DNA of 64,000 nt from Bacteroides finegoldii DSM 17565. GTDB lineage: Bacteria; Bacteroidota; Bacteroidia; Bacteroidales; Bacteroidaceae. The position numbers were made by a program, and so were the translations under genes. Positions within the stretch are counted from its first letter, which is position 1. Each line of letters starts with the position of its first letter. The notes below the pieces were generated by a model. The model did not search any database. It worked only from the letters and a program-made list of their open reading frames with translations, and had not been told where the DNA came from. The stretch lies in NCBI RefSeq assembly GCF_000156195.1, contig NZ_GG688333.1, forward strand, positions 45,161-109,160. Reading direction: 5' to 3'. Positions 17,759 to 25,785 of this stretch are shown here, one piece after another.

Positions 17759-18418
17759 TTACACAAAAAGGTAGCGGAACAGCATACAAGTTTCCTTATC
17801 TTCCAGAATTTTCCTCTCTTTTAAATTCTTGTACAACTGCTCAACAGATTTCATTCCTATACCGGGTATTCGGCACAGCGCATCAAATCCGTTATATTTT
17901 ATAAAGCGTAAAAGATCCTCAAGCTGATAGATATTGTATTTTCTAAGCGCACGTAACACCCTGAAATTTATATCCAAATTTCCTAAAGGTGTAATCAACA
18001 GGTCTACACATTCCGACGGAATATCCTGTTCCCTTACAACTATCACTACATTCTTGAAATTCTGTCCGCCACACTCTTGGGAATGTGTCAGGAGTGCCGC
18101 ATAATTCCGGCATCTGATATATACACGGTCCAACTCTTGTTTCCATTCAGAATAAGGTTTCCATTCCAAATGAACCTGCCTGCTCGCTTTTTTATACATA
18201 TATGCCAGATTCCTGGGGGCAACACCTGTTTTCTTGGAAACTGTCTGTACATCTATCCCGGTAGAAAGAGAGTAAAAAACATCCCGCATCTGAGAGTCCT
18301 TTATCACTTCTGCCATTTCCTTGACAACCTCTCTGTAGACTGGTATACAGATCTTCGGCAACTCCACACAGGAAAGCCCTGACTGCTCACAGACCAGACC
18401 GGTATTTAAATATTTCAT
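17759..18418 (-). CDS. Putative regulator: sigma-4-like HTH plus RpoA-CTD-like domain
   Basis: I do not recognise a named family for this 219-residue protein. Residues about 45-80 (DVQTVSKKTGVAPRNLAYMY) look like a helix-turn-helix of the sigma-region-4 type. Residues about 145-205 (NLDINFRVLRALRKYNIYQL ... CRIPGIGMKSVEQLYKNL) closely resemble the C-terminal domain of RNA polymerase alpha, including the GIGMKSVE helix-hairpin-helix. Alpha-CTD contacts UP-element DNA and activators, so this may be a polymerase-mimicking regulator of the fimbrial operon. It lies 35 bp after the AraC-family gene and is probably co-transcribed with it. Confidence 0.7.
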   Translation of the reverse strand: MKYLNTGLVCEQSGLSCVELPKICIPVYREVVKEMAEVIKDSQMRDVFYSLSTGIDVQTVSKKTGVAPRNLAYMYKKASRQVHLEWKPYSEWKQELDRVYIRCRNYAALLTHSQECGGQNFKNVVIVVREQDIPSECVDLLITPLGNLDINFRVLRALRKYNIYQLEDLLRFIKYNGFDALCRIPGIGMKSVEQLYKNLKERKILEDKETCMLFRYLFV

Positions 18419-18453
18419 AGTTTCTCCGTTAAAATGTAATTATAAAAATCCGT

Positions 18454-19302
18454 TCATTTCTTATTTTTTTCTCTCAATAGGGTGGGAGGCATCCCGTACA
18501 TTCTGCGGCAATATGCCGTAAAATGGGAAGGTGAACTGAAACCTAACCTGTCGGATATTTCCTGAAAGGAAAACTCCGGATCACAAATCATTTCCAACAT
18601 TTGTTCCGCCCTTTTCTTCTGCATCCATTTATAAGGACTTTCCCCGAAACAGGAGTGGAACTTCCGGCTGAAGGAGCGTTCGGAAACATAGTATAAATCA
18701 GCGAATTCCTTGACAGAGTTCACTTTCTTATAGTTTTCCATGACAAATTTCTCAAAACGTTGTCTGATGCCGGTCGATGCGGAAAAGAACGCTGTCAGTT
18801 CTTTCTTTGTATAAAAGCCCTTCAACACCAAAAGCAGTTCCTGCTGCTTCAGCAAATGCATATGTTTACAAAGCAACCTTGCCTCCAGATACATTCCGAC
18901 AGAATCCAGCACTTCAGCAAGAGGCTTCCTGACGGGAAGAATAAAATTATCAGCCGTTCGGTCCTCCCCTCTGGCAGACAACGAGCCCAAAAACAATTTG
19001 TCACATACACTCATGTTCCTGTCCCAAAATAAAAGCATACATTTCGAACCGGTTATAGACTTCATCCGGGTTCCTATGTTTTGTGGAATGAACACCATCT
19101 GGTTCTGTAAAATTCGTAAACCTTTATATTTACCCAGATCAAAAATCACATCACCTTCAATCATAAAAAGAGTACACGACGACTTGCTATTATCAATCCG
19201 GTATACCTCATCCTTCTCCAGTTGCTGACAAGTAAATCCTACATCCGAATTCATCTGGTAATTCAGACAGGATAAATGTTCATTCAGATATAGTAATTTC
19301 AT
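18454..19302 (-). CDS. AraC family transcriptional regulator
   Basis: A 282-residue protein with an N-terminal cupin-like sensing region (about 1-150) and a C-terminal AraC/XylS double helix-turn-helix (about 190-280): VKEFADLYYVSERSFSRKFH for the first helix pair and FQEISDRLGFSSPSHFTAYCRR for the second, with the usual P-x-x-x-R end (PPTLLRE). It probably controls the fimbrial genes transcribed toward it. Two copies of an 11-bp direct repeat 21 bp apart lie 50-81 bp upstream of its start, suggesting autoregulation. Confidence 0.9.
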   Translation of the reverse strand: MKLLYLNEHLSCLNYQMNSDVGFTCQQLEKDEVYRIDNSKSSCTLFMIEGDVIFDLGKYKGLRILQNQMVFIPQNIGTRMKSITGSKCMLLFWDRNMSVCDKLFLGSLSARGEDRTADNFILPVRKPLAEVLDSVGMYLEARLLCKHMHLLKQQELLLVLKGFYTKKELTAFFSASTGIRQRFEKFVMENYKKVNSVKEFADLYYVSERSFSRKFHSCFGESPYKWMQKKRAEQMLEMICDPEFSFQEISDRLGFSSPSHFTAYCRRMYGMPPTLLREKNKK

Positions 19303-19666
19303 ATTTCTTATTTTTTATTACAACAAAAATCAAGACATAGCTGTTTTTGTGAAAACAGACAATTTCTCAACTAAAACAGACAAATTAAATACACAAAACA
19401 TATACTGGTCAATCAATCGGTCTTTGATAGGTCATTGGGACATAAAGAGTTTTGGAGGTTATAAGACCATGCATTTTTATGACTGACTACCATCCGATGG
19501 TATACCGATTCCTAAAACAGTATTCATAAAATATGTCTCTGAGTTACCAAACGCTCGTGTAAAAGTGATATGAAACAAAGTTCTCACAATATTTATTTCG
19601 TGAATATATGACTATAAAAAGACACCAAAATATGATACGTTACAGAAAAATACAACAAGATTTTTT
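19303..19666. other. 365-bp intergenic region, no gene seen
   Basis: AT-rich spacer between the AraC gene and the tip-like fimbrial gene. Apart from the direct repeats at 19352-19383 and the hairpin starting at 19667 I see nothing identifiable. Confidence 0.5.
19352..19383 (-). promoter_or_regulatory. Two direct repeats, likely AraC-type operator
   Basis: AAAACAGACAA occurs at 19352-19362 and 19373-19383 (TTGTCTGTTTT on the coding strand of the AraC gene), spaced by exactly 21 bp, two helical turns. This is the spacing AraC-family dimers favour. Confidence 0.6.
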
Positions 19667-19696
19667 ACTCCGTGCAAGCAAAAGCTCACACGGAGT
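19667..19696. repeat. Hairpin at the end of the fimbrial operon
   Basis: Arms ACTCCGTG (19667-19674) and CACGGAGT (19689-19696), with an inner AGC/GCT pair. It lies just past the stop of the tip-like gene. On the coding strand it is followed by A rather than T, so it is not a textbook terminator, though it could stabilise the 3' end. Confidence 0.55.
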
Positions 19697-19701
19697 ATGA
19701 C

Positions 19702-22700
19702 TTATTCTGGCAAATACTTTTTGTAGTCTTCCTGCACATCCGGATCAATGACCGGACGTACGGAATAGGTCATGCAACGCCTGTAAACAGCGCTTGTATT
19801 GGAAGTAGGCGCCCAACCGGCAGGACCTCCAGTGGAATTAAGCAGATAACGCCCTGCATGAGTATCGCTTCTGGCTTGTGCCACGGCGAAAATGACTTCA
19901 TTACCCCCAGACTTGCCATCTGTAAAACTGCCGTCATAAATACTTCCAGGCAGCGGTGTGTTAAGGCCGGAACGACTTGCATAATAATATGCGTATCTCA
20001 AAGTCACGGCCTCTTTCTGTGACATAATCCGGAATCCGTAAGGAGAAGGGTCAAATACGGTTTTCCCGCCTACATCCTCCGGACTCCCTGTCTGGGAAGG
20101 CCGGTTCCATGGATACAGGAACACCCAACGGTCTTTGAAATAACTAACCAGCCCATGCGGGAAACATTCATACTGCCAGAAACTTTGATGAGAGACGATA
20201 GCGTTTGGATGTTCGATGCTCTGTTTCATCGTAAGAGCAGCCCCTCTCGCCTGCTGAGCATCTGTTTTTCCATAATCCACATCATTTCCTCTCTGTTCCC
20301 AAAGGAAATCAAATAGCTTGCCACTGCCGTCATAAAAGTTTTTATTGACACGAACATCATGTGCCGGGAACGGGTCTTTCCTGCCCCATTGATATTGCAT
20401 ACCAAATTCCCTATATGCATCTGCACTATACTGTGATTGGACCCTTTCGTACGCTCCCAACAGATGCGACATCAATTGAACCGTTTTCGGACCATCACCT
20501 CCCTGACTCGCAACATCCAAGACTGTCGGATAGTTGTCAACAATCCAGATATGCCAGGACCAGAGTGTCGGATTCCCCTTGATCCTGCCAGATTTAATTT
20601 CTATCAACACATTTCCCGGAGTCTGCCCTGGCTTGACATAAATATATGATCCCGGACCGGAACCTCCCTGTTCGGACAATTCACTGAGTCCCGCTTTTTC
20701 TATATCATTATGTCCGCCAGCCTCTTTAATGTCCGTCCACACGATATTGACTCTCCAATCATCATCTGCATCCAACTTATTCAACATAAAATCCTCTTTG
20801 CTACCGGGAAGTCCCTGCTTACCACTCAAAACAGCGTCATGGTCCAGAAGCTTTTTGTAATACTCATAGGCAGTATTTACCCGGGAAACAGGAATAAAGA
20901 TCCCTTGCTTTGCTCCCGCTTTAAGCATATATGTATTCGCTTCAGGCTGTACAATTCCGGAAACCAGCTCCAACTCAAATTCTCTTTCCGGAAAAAGACC
21001 ATCAGGGGAATAAATCTTGAATTTCGCCTTACCGGAGTAAAGACGCGGAGACGTCATATCGTCAACAGCTATGAAAGGCACAGGTTTTCCAGAAAGGGAA
21101 GGATCCTTCTCATAGAAAAGCGTAAAGTCTTCTATCACATTACCAGCATTGTTGTCAGACAAAGCCGAAACCAACTCAATTTTGTATTCGCTGTTGGCTT
21201 TGACATAATATTGCTTCTGTTTGCCATCCATCAGATAGATACTGTTATTGGATACCAGCAATGACTGATGCAGGAATTTGTCAAAAAAGGGGATAGCATT
21301 ATATTCTTTCTGCAAGAGGCTGAGTTTCCCCGACGCACTTCTACCGGTTTCCGCATGTGTGACGGTGAAAGTATAAGTGGTATTGAAATTATCGAAATAC
21401 TCCGTATTTCCTGTAATGTCGGGAGCCGTCACCGTGTACTTCCATATTCCCCCGGCAAGTTGACCCGCTTTCTCTATCTTGAATGGATTGGCGGCTTCAG
21501 CATGGAATACGGGTTCCAAATCATGCGGTTCTGTCTTTACATAGAAAGTAACCCTGGCACCTGCCTCTTCCGCCGTAAGCGTCCGCCCGTCTTTCGTTGT
21601 CACCTTATCCGCCTGCCCATAGCTCTCGCCATACTGATTGACCTCAATAAACTCCAGCGGTCGGCTGCAGGCCTCGTCCGCAAAAATCTGTAAGGTGACA
21701 TTGATATCCTTAGACTGCTCAAAGCCAAGAAACCATTTCATACGCCCCGCCTTCACATAAGCGGCTTTCAACGTATTCTGAGCATCTTCCGGCTTTTCCG
21801 GCCACCTTCGGGATGCATCCACATGCTCTGTGACCGTAAAGGTCACGGTTTTCTCATCCGTCGGTGCGGTCTTATCCGGATCCGAAGGTTTTATAGAATA
21901 ACTGATCCATGCAGGCAGTCCCTCTACCGTAAATCCTTCCGGCCAGGAAGTCTGCACTTTCGCCGTCAGGCTGCCTCCCTCCCTATAAAAAGTGAAATGG
22001 TCGGCACTGACCCCCAGCATATATTGCCCATCATACAATACATCAGACATAGTGGACTCGTTCCATACCACAACATTGTACATAATGTTGGCGGCCGGTC
22101 CTTTCCTAGCATCCTCTTCCGTATCGAATCCCGGACCACCTACAGCCTTGATATTCACCAGATAACGGTAGTTACGCAGCAAGGGAAGGTACTCGTATGT
22201 CGCATCAGCCTCGGCTCCGGTACGTTTCAGGTAGTCTATCCGGAAGAAAGTTTCCTTGTCAGGACGGCTCTTATCTGCACCGGTCAGTCCGACAATGATA
22301 TAAGGACGTTTCAAGTAATTTTCCGTATTATTCTCAGGAAGAGTCTCTCCGTTGGCTCCTTGCGTGGCAGCCGTCGGCACATTGACCGCCTCCGGAACAT
22401 ATACCTCACGTAACAAGATTTTCTCATCCACTATGGAAGATGTTTTATCAATCTTTCCTGTCACAGCCGGAGCAGGATCAGGAATAGAAGGCTGTTTCGC
22501 CTTTCTATTGGCCTCATCCCAGTAAATCCCGTTCTCGAACGGAGAGACCCGTCCCGTCGTATTGGTATTATAAAAAAATACTTTAGTCAGCGTTATCCCT
22601 TCAATCCCTCCGGCTTTCTCGTCGAATGTAGAAGCCCCTTCCGATATGTTGCTCAAGTTAAGTCCCACATCCACACGTGCCACGGCACGGACCAGATAGA

Positions 22701-23286
22701 CAGTTCCAAGTTTGGGAACGGCACCGGCACTGTGATCCACCCTGACTGGGTCCGAGGCACCCCACATCGGCAACTCCCCGTCTTTCCATATCCCCTTGTC
22801 CGGCATGGAGAAAGTGAAAAGTTGCATGACTTCCTCCCGTGTCTTTCCAGTCAGTCCGTCTGCGTCTGTATTAGCTGACCGGGTGACATTGGCCAGCATC
22901 ACGAATGTACTGGTATCGCCTGAAGGAGTATTTTTCGCCAACAAGGTCATGGTACCCTTGTCTTTCTTGTCAGCCGGATTACCGGAAGGAATATAGGAGG
23001 TCACTTTGGCCTCATATGAAAACTTGTTGTCCTTGTCAAACACAAGTACCCTAATCCTCTCCGCTGCCGTGGAATTCTCCCCCTCCGGTGTAAGGGACCG
23101 TGTCAGGGGATTTCGAAGCCCAAGTCCTTCGACAGACATGCTGACAGACGTCCAGCCTTCCCTGACAGGCATTTCTGTCCCGCCGTTTCCATACTTATCG
23201 AAGGGATCACTGCACCCTTGCACGAGAGGGATTCCCATAGATATCGCCAGAAAAGCGACTATCAAAGTGTAATGTTTGATTCTCAT
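19702..23286 (-). CDS. Large fimbrial tip-like lipoprotein with FISUMP-like C-terminus
   Basis: A 1194-residue lipoprotein (acylated Cys at about residue 25, LVQGCSD). The N-terminal ~400 residues resemble Mfa-like fimbrillin folds (RIRVLVFDKDN, LLRNYRYLVNIKAVGG). A middle set of beta-sandwich repeats follows (about 430-900). The C-terminal ~280 residues (FGMQYQWGRKDPFPAHD ... GFRIMSQKEAVTLRYAY) resemble the Fibrobacter succinogenes major paralogous (FISUMP-like) fold common in Bacteroidetes surface proteins. Being the largest and last gene in the operon, it is the natural candidate for a tip adhesin, by analogy with Mfa5; that is inference. Confidence 0.75.
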   Translation of the reverse strand: MRIKHYTLIVAFLAISMGIPLVQGCSDPFDKYGNGGTEMPVREGWTSVSMSVEGLGLRNPLTRSLTPEGENSTAAERIRVLVFDKDNKFSYEAKVTSYIPSGNPADKKDKGTMTLLAKNTPSGDTSTFVMLANVTRSANTDADGLTGKTREEVMQLFTFSMPDKGIWKDGELPMWGASDPVRVDHSAGAVPKLGTVYLVRAVARVDVGLNLSNISEGASTFDEKAGGIEGITLTKVFFYNTNTTGRVSPFENGIYWDEANRKAKQPSIPDPAPAVTGKIDKTSSIVDEKILLREVYVPEAVNVPTAATQGANGETLPENNTENYLKRPYIIVGLTGADKSRPDKETFFRIDYLKRTGAEADATYEYLPLLRNYRYLVNIKAVGGPGFDTEEDARKGPAANIMYNVVVWNESTMSDVLYDGQYMLGVSADHFTFYREGGSLTAKVQTSWPEGFTVEGLPAWISYSIKPSDPDKTAPTDEKTVTFTVTEHVDASRRWPEKPEDAQNTLKAAYVKAGRMKWFLGFEQSKDINVTLQIFADEACSRPLEFIEVNQYGESYGQADKVTTKDGRTLTAEEAGARVTFYVKTEPHDLEPVFHAEAANPFKIEKAGQLAGGIWKYTVTAPDITGNTEYFDNFNTTYTFTVTHAETGRSASGKLSLLQKEYNAIPFFDKFLHQSLLVSNNSIYLMDGKQKQYYVKANSEYKIELVSALSDNNAGNVIEDFTLFYEKDPSLSGKPVPFIAVDDMTSPRLYSGKAKFKIYSPDGLFPEREFELELVSGIVQPEANTYMLKAGAKQGIFIPVSRVNTAYEYYKKLLDHDAVLSGKQGLPGSKEDFMLNKLDADDDWRVNIVWTDIKEAGGHNDIEKAGLSELSEQGGSGPGSYIYVKPGQTPGNVLIEIKSGRIKGNPTLWSWHIWIVDNYPTVLDVASQGGDGPKTVQLMSHLLGAYERVQSQYSADAYREFGMQYQWGRKDPFPAHDVRVNKNFYDGSGKLFDFLWEQRGNDVDYGKTDAQQARGAALTMKQSIEHPNAIVSHQSFWQYECFPHGLVSYFKDRWVFLYPWNRPSQTGSPEDVGGKTVFDPSPYGFRIMSQKEAVTLRYAYYYASRSGLNTPLPGSIYDGSFTDGKSGGNEVIFAVAQARSDTHAGRYLLNSTGGPAGWAPTSNTSAVYRRCMTYSVRPVIDPDVQEDYKKYLPE

Positions 23287-23343
23287 ATGTATCTATTCTT
23301 TAAACTGTTTTTCTTCGTGATGGCATGACTGACCATACCTTAG

Positions 23344-24597
23344 TTACCAGGGGATAGCCACCTCCGTATCCTCCCATTCGTCCACAACTATGTCATATTC
23401 CATATTTCCGGGTCCTTTCAGTGTGGCGAAGACACGGTAAACCGTATTACGCCGGATGTTGTAATAACCCTTATCATTCTCGGAAAGATCCGGATTATAG
23501 AGTTCGATCCTATACGGCTTATCGGGGGTTCCCATCCGATAATCGACGGATAAGACCAAGGTCAGCGCCCCCTCTTTCCCTTTCCCGTAGACTCCCGGAG
23601 CCACATAGATGTAGCTAGGTGTCTTACCCATATATGGAAGCAGTCTTTCTTTGCATTTGGTCACAAAAGCGGATTCTCCGGACCCCTCGTTGGCACCGTC
23701 ATGGAAACTGGCTCTTTCCGGTAATAATAGGGGAGTCCCCGCATAATCTACTCCTCTCATATCCGGATTACCCCCACCAGTTGCCGTATATTCCCCGGCG
23801 GAAGGCAGGACAGAATAACCGCTGACCTCATTATTCAGAGAGAGTTTTGTCACTTTGGAAAGAGGTAACAAAGGAGACAGATAATTCCCCCTGTCATCAA
23901 CTGTTGTAAGTATGAACTCAATACGGGCATGCATACGTTCCAGAAGTATGCAGGGAGAAAGGGTAATCCTATTATTACTAACTACATTATCCGGAACATG
24001 GAAGTTACACTGCCCAGTCATGGGAAGATACTTCCGGTTTTCTCCTTTCAGATCGTCAGATGTGAAAATTTCGGTCTTTTCCATTAATTGCTTCGGATCA
24101 GGAATTGTATGTCCATTCCTGATTTTTTCCAATCCGGATTCACAATTAACCAACAAAACAAAATTATAATCGCCTCCCATCAACTCCAGGTCCAAGGCTA
24201 TATTGGATTCGCCTGTATTCACTCTACCCATCTCTCTCATCTCAAAATGCTCAATGCCGGTTATACCCGCCAACGGGTTGGTTGTTCCTTGGGAATAATA
24301 GAAAATAACTTTTTCCGGAGAGCTCTCCATATTCTTAAAAGCGAAGAGAAGAACATGTTTAACAGTTTTCTCATATTCCTCTGCACCGATATAGTTCTCT
24401 TTCCACTCTCCGGATGAACGTACAGACGCCTTTGTCATCTGAGAAATACCGGTTCCTCCATTCATTTCCGCCACAATCCGGATGGGAATACCCGAAACTG
24501 ACTTTTCTAACTCTTCCGTATCAGACGAACATCCGGTCAATTGTACAATTGATACACAGGCCACCATCAACAGCTTTATCACAATTCCGTATTTCAT
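23344..24597 (-). CDS. Fimbrillin-like accessory lipoprotein (Mfa3/4-like)
   Basis: A 417-residue lipoprotein with the acylated Cys near residue 23 (QLTGCSSD). The end (YYNIRRNTVYRVFATLKGPG then YDIVVDEWEDTEVAIPW) is the pattern of Bacteroidetes fimbrillins, where the last strand takes part in donor-strand polymerisation. KTVKHVLLFAFKN near residue 75 is also typical. It is probably a minor or adaptor fimbrial subunit between the shaft and the tip-like protein; which Porphyromonas Mfa protein it matches I cannot tell. The gap to the next gene contains a TAAACTGTTT motif. Confidence 0.75.
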   Translation of the reverse strand: MKYGIVIKLLMVACVSIVQLTGCSSDTEELEKSVSGIPIRIVAEMNGGTGISQMTKASVRSSGEWKENYIGAEEYEKTVKHVLLFAFKNMESSPEKVIFYYSQGTTNPLAGITGIEHFEMREMGRVNTGESNIALDLELMGGDYNFVLLVNCESGLEKIRNGHTIPDPKQLMEKTEIFTSDDLKGENRKYLPMTGQCNFHVPDNVVSNNRITLSPCILLERMHARIEFILTTVDDRGNYLSPLLPLSKVTKLSLNNEVSGYSVLPSAGEYTATGGGNPDMRGVDYAGTPLLLPERASFHDGANEGSGESAFVTKCKERLLPYMGKTPSYIYVAPGVYGKGKEGALTLVLSVDYRMGTPDKPYRIELYNPDLSENDKGYYNIRRNTVYRVFATLKGPGNMEYDIVVDEWEDTEVAIPW

Positions 24598-24673
24598 TAT
24601 CTATCATTTTTATAATAATACCAATTCCTTTCTAATATTACACGAATCATTAGTTTTAAAATCTGTCTGATTA

Positions 24674-25642
24674 TCAGTTTTCCAATTCTATGGGGCGGGA
24701 AACGACATTCCAATCCAGAACGGTCGCTTGTATCAGCATCCATGTTTCCTTTTCGTACTTGAGTTTCAGGGTTATGGGAAAATCATGGTCACATTCCAGG
24801 CTATACGGCGGTTCGCCCGCATCTCCCCGGAACATGAGGATGTCATCAACCAGATTAGCGGTATAAAGAATCTCCCCGGTTGTCTTGTCAATCAGAGATA
24901 CGAACGCATTTCTTCCCTCTTCCAGTTTCATCAGCGTGAAATCCGCTTTCAATGCCCCTTCAGCGTCATGTATGGCTTCGGTCGCGTATTCAAAACGTTC
25001 ACAAAGGGCGATCCGGCCGTTGAAATCATACACACCGTTGTCATCTTCTATCCTGATGATGAATTCCTCGTCTATGGGGAAAGGGGAACCTATGGAACTG
25101 ATTGTGAAGTGTACCCGGTATGTCAATTCCTGCATATTGAAAGCCACCCGTTCATACACGCTTCCCATATCCTTCCGGTTCTCCAGTGATATGGAGGCGA
25201 GACCGACATACAGAGGCCCGGGGGCTGAGGAAATCCGTCCGTTTTTCAACCGCAGTGACACCTGCATTTCCTGTCTGGTAGTAACGCCTTCCTGAAAATC
25301 TGAAAAATCATAGGCCTCCAGGTCACTGCCACCCCATGCGACAAACGTGAGTTTCCCCGTATGCCGCAATGTGGCGGACAAAGAATAATCTGCCGAAAGG
25401 ACTGCCTTCTTGTCAGAAAATTCGCCCACCAGCAGATCATCATCATCAAAGACAAATACCCGGACTTCTCTGATATCTGACGGATATCCAGGAAATTGTT
25501 CGCAAGGGGTCTGTCTATAGAACTGGAAATAAACACCTTGCGGACAACCACCCAAGTTATCAAATACCGCAGAATTACATCCTATAAGACAGTAAACCAG
25601 CAACATGATAAATGCGATGTAATGTACACTTCTGATTCTCAT
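24674..25642 (-). CDS. FimB/Mfa2 family fimbrial anchor subunit
   Basis: A 322-residue lipoprotein with a short signal and acylated Cys near residue 22 (LIGCNSA). GGCPQGVYFQFYRQTPCEQF followed by VRVFVFDDDDLLVGEF is the well-known Mfa2/FimB family start. In Porphyromonas gingivalis Mfa2 anchors the Mfa1 fimbria to the outer membrane and limits its length. The C-terminus keeps the ATVLDWNVVSR strand shared with the fimbrillins. It directly follows the major subunit gene, separated by 143 bp with two hairpins. Confidence 0.9.
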   Translation of the reverse strand: MRIRSVHYIAFIMLLVYCLIGCNSAVFDNLGGCPQGVYFQFYRQTPCEQFPGYPSDIREVRVFVFDDDDLLVGEFSDKKAVLSADYSLSATLRHTGKLTFVAWGGSDLEAYDFSDFQEGVTTRQEMQVSLRLKNGRISSAPGPLYVGLASISLENRKDMGSVYERVAFNMQELTYRVHFTISSIGSPFPIDEEFIIRIEDDNGVYDFNGRIALCERFEYATEAIHDAEGALKADFTLMKLEEGRNAFVSLIDKTTGEILYTANLVDDILMFRGDAGEPPYSLECDHDFPITLKLKYEKETWMLIQATVLDWNVVSRPIELEN

Positions 25643-25670
25643 TTGATATAGTTTATGTTGGGGTTATTTA

Positions 25671-25690
25671 ACAGTTTGAAACCAAACTGT
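25671..25690 (-). repeat. 8-bp hairpin in the leader of the Mfa2-like gene
   Basis: Perfect stem ACAGTTTG/CAAACTGT around AAAC, 29 bp before the Mfa2-like start. It shares the AAACTGTT core with motifs at 23301-23310 and 27321-27330. Confidence 0.5.
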
Positions 25691-25706
25691 TTGTTGATTG
25701 GAGAAA

Positions 25707-25727
25707 GAAGAGGAAAAATTCCTCTTC
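25707..25727 (-). terminator. Intercistronic hairpin between major and anchor subunit genes
   Basis: Perfect 9-bp stem (GAAGAGGAA at 25707-25715, TTCCTCTTC at 25719-25727) with a 3-nt loop. On the minus strand it is followed by TTTCTCC, so it could act as a leaky terminator or mRNA-processing barrier after the major subunit gene. Confidence 0.6.
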
Positions 25728-25785
25728 CCTCTCACAGCTATGTAAGAAATTGCAGGCTGAATTTATCAGCAATCTAATATTAAAA

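Noticed and set aside
19667..19696. Rho-independent terminator of the fimbrial operon
   Set aside because: On the coding strand the hairpin is followed by A, not T.
24728..25189. Plus-strand ORFs opposite the Mfa2-like gene
   Set aside because: No start context or homology; the minus frame is clearly the gene.
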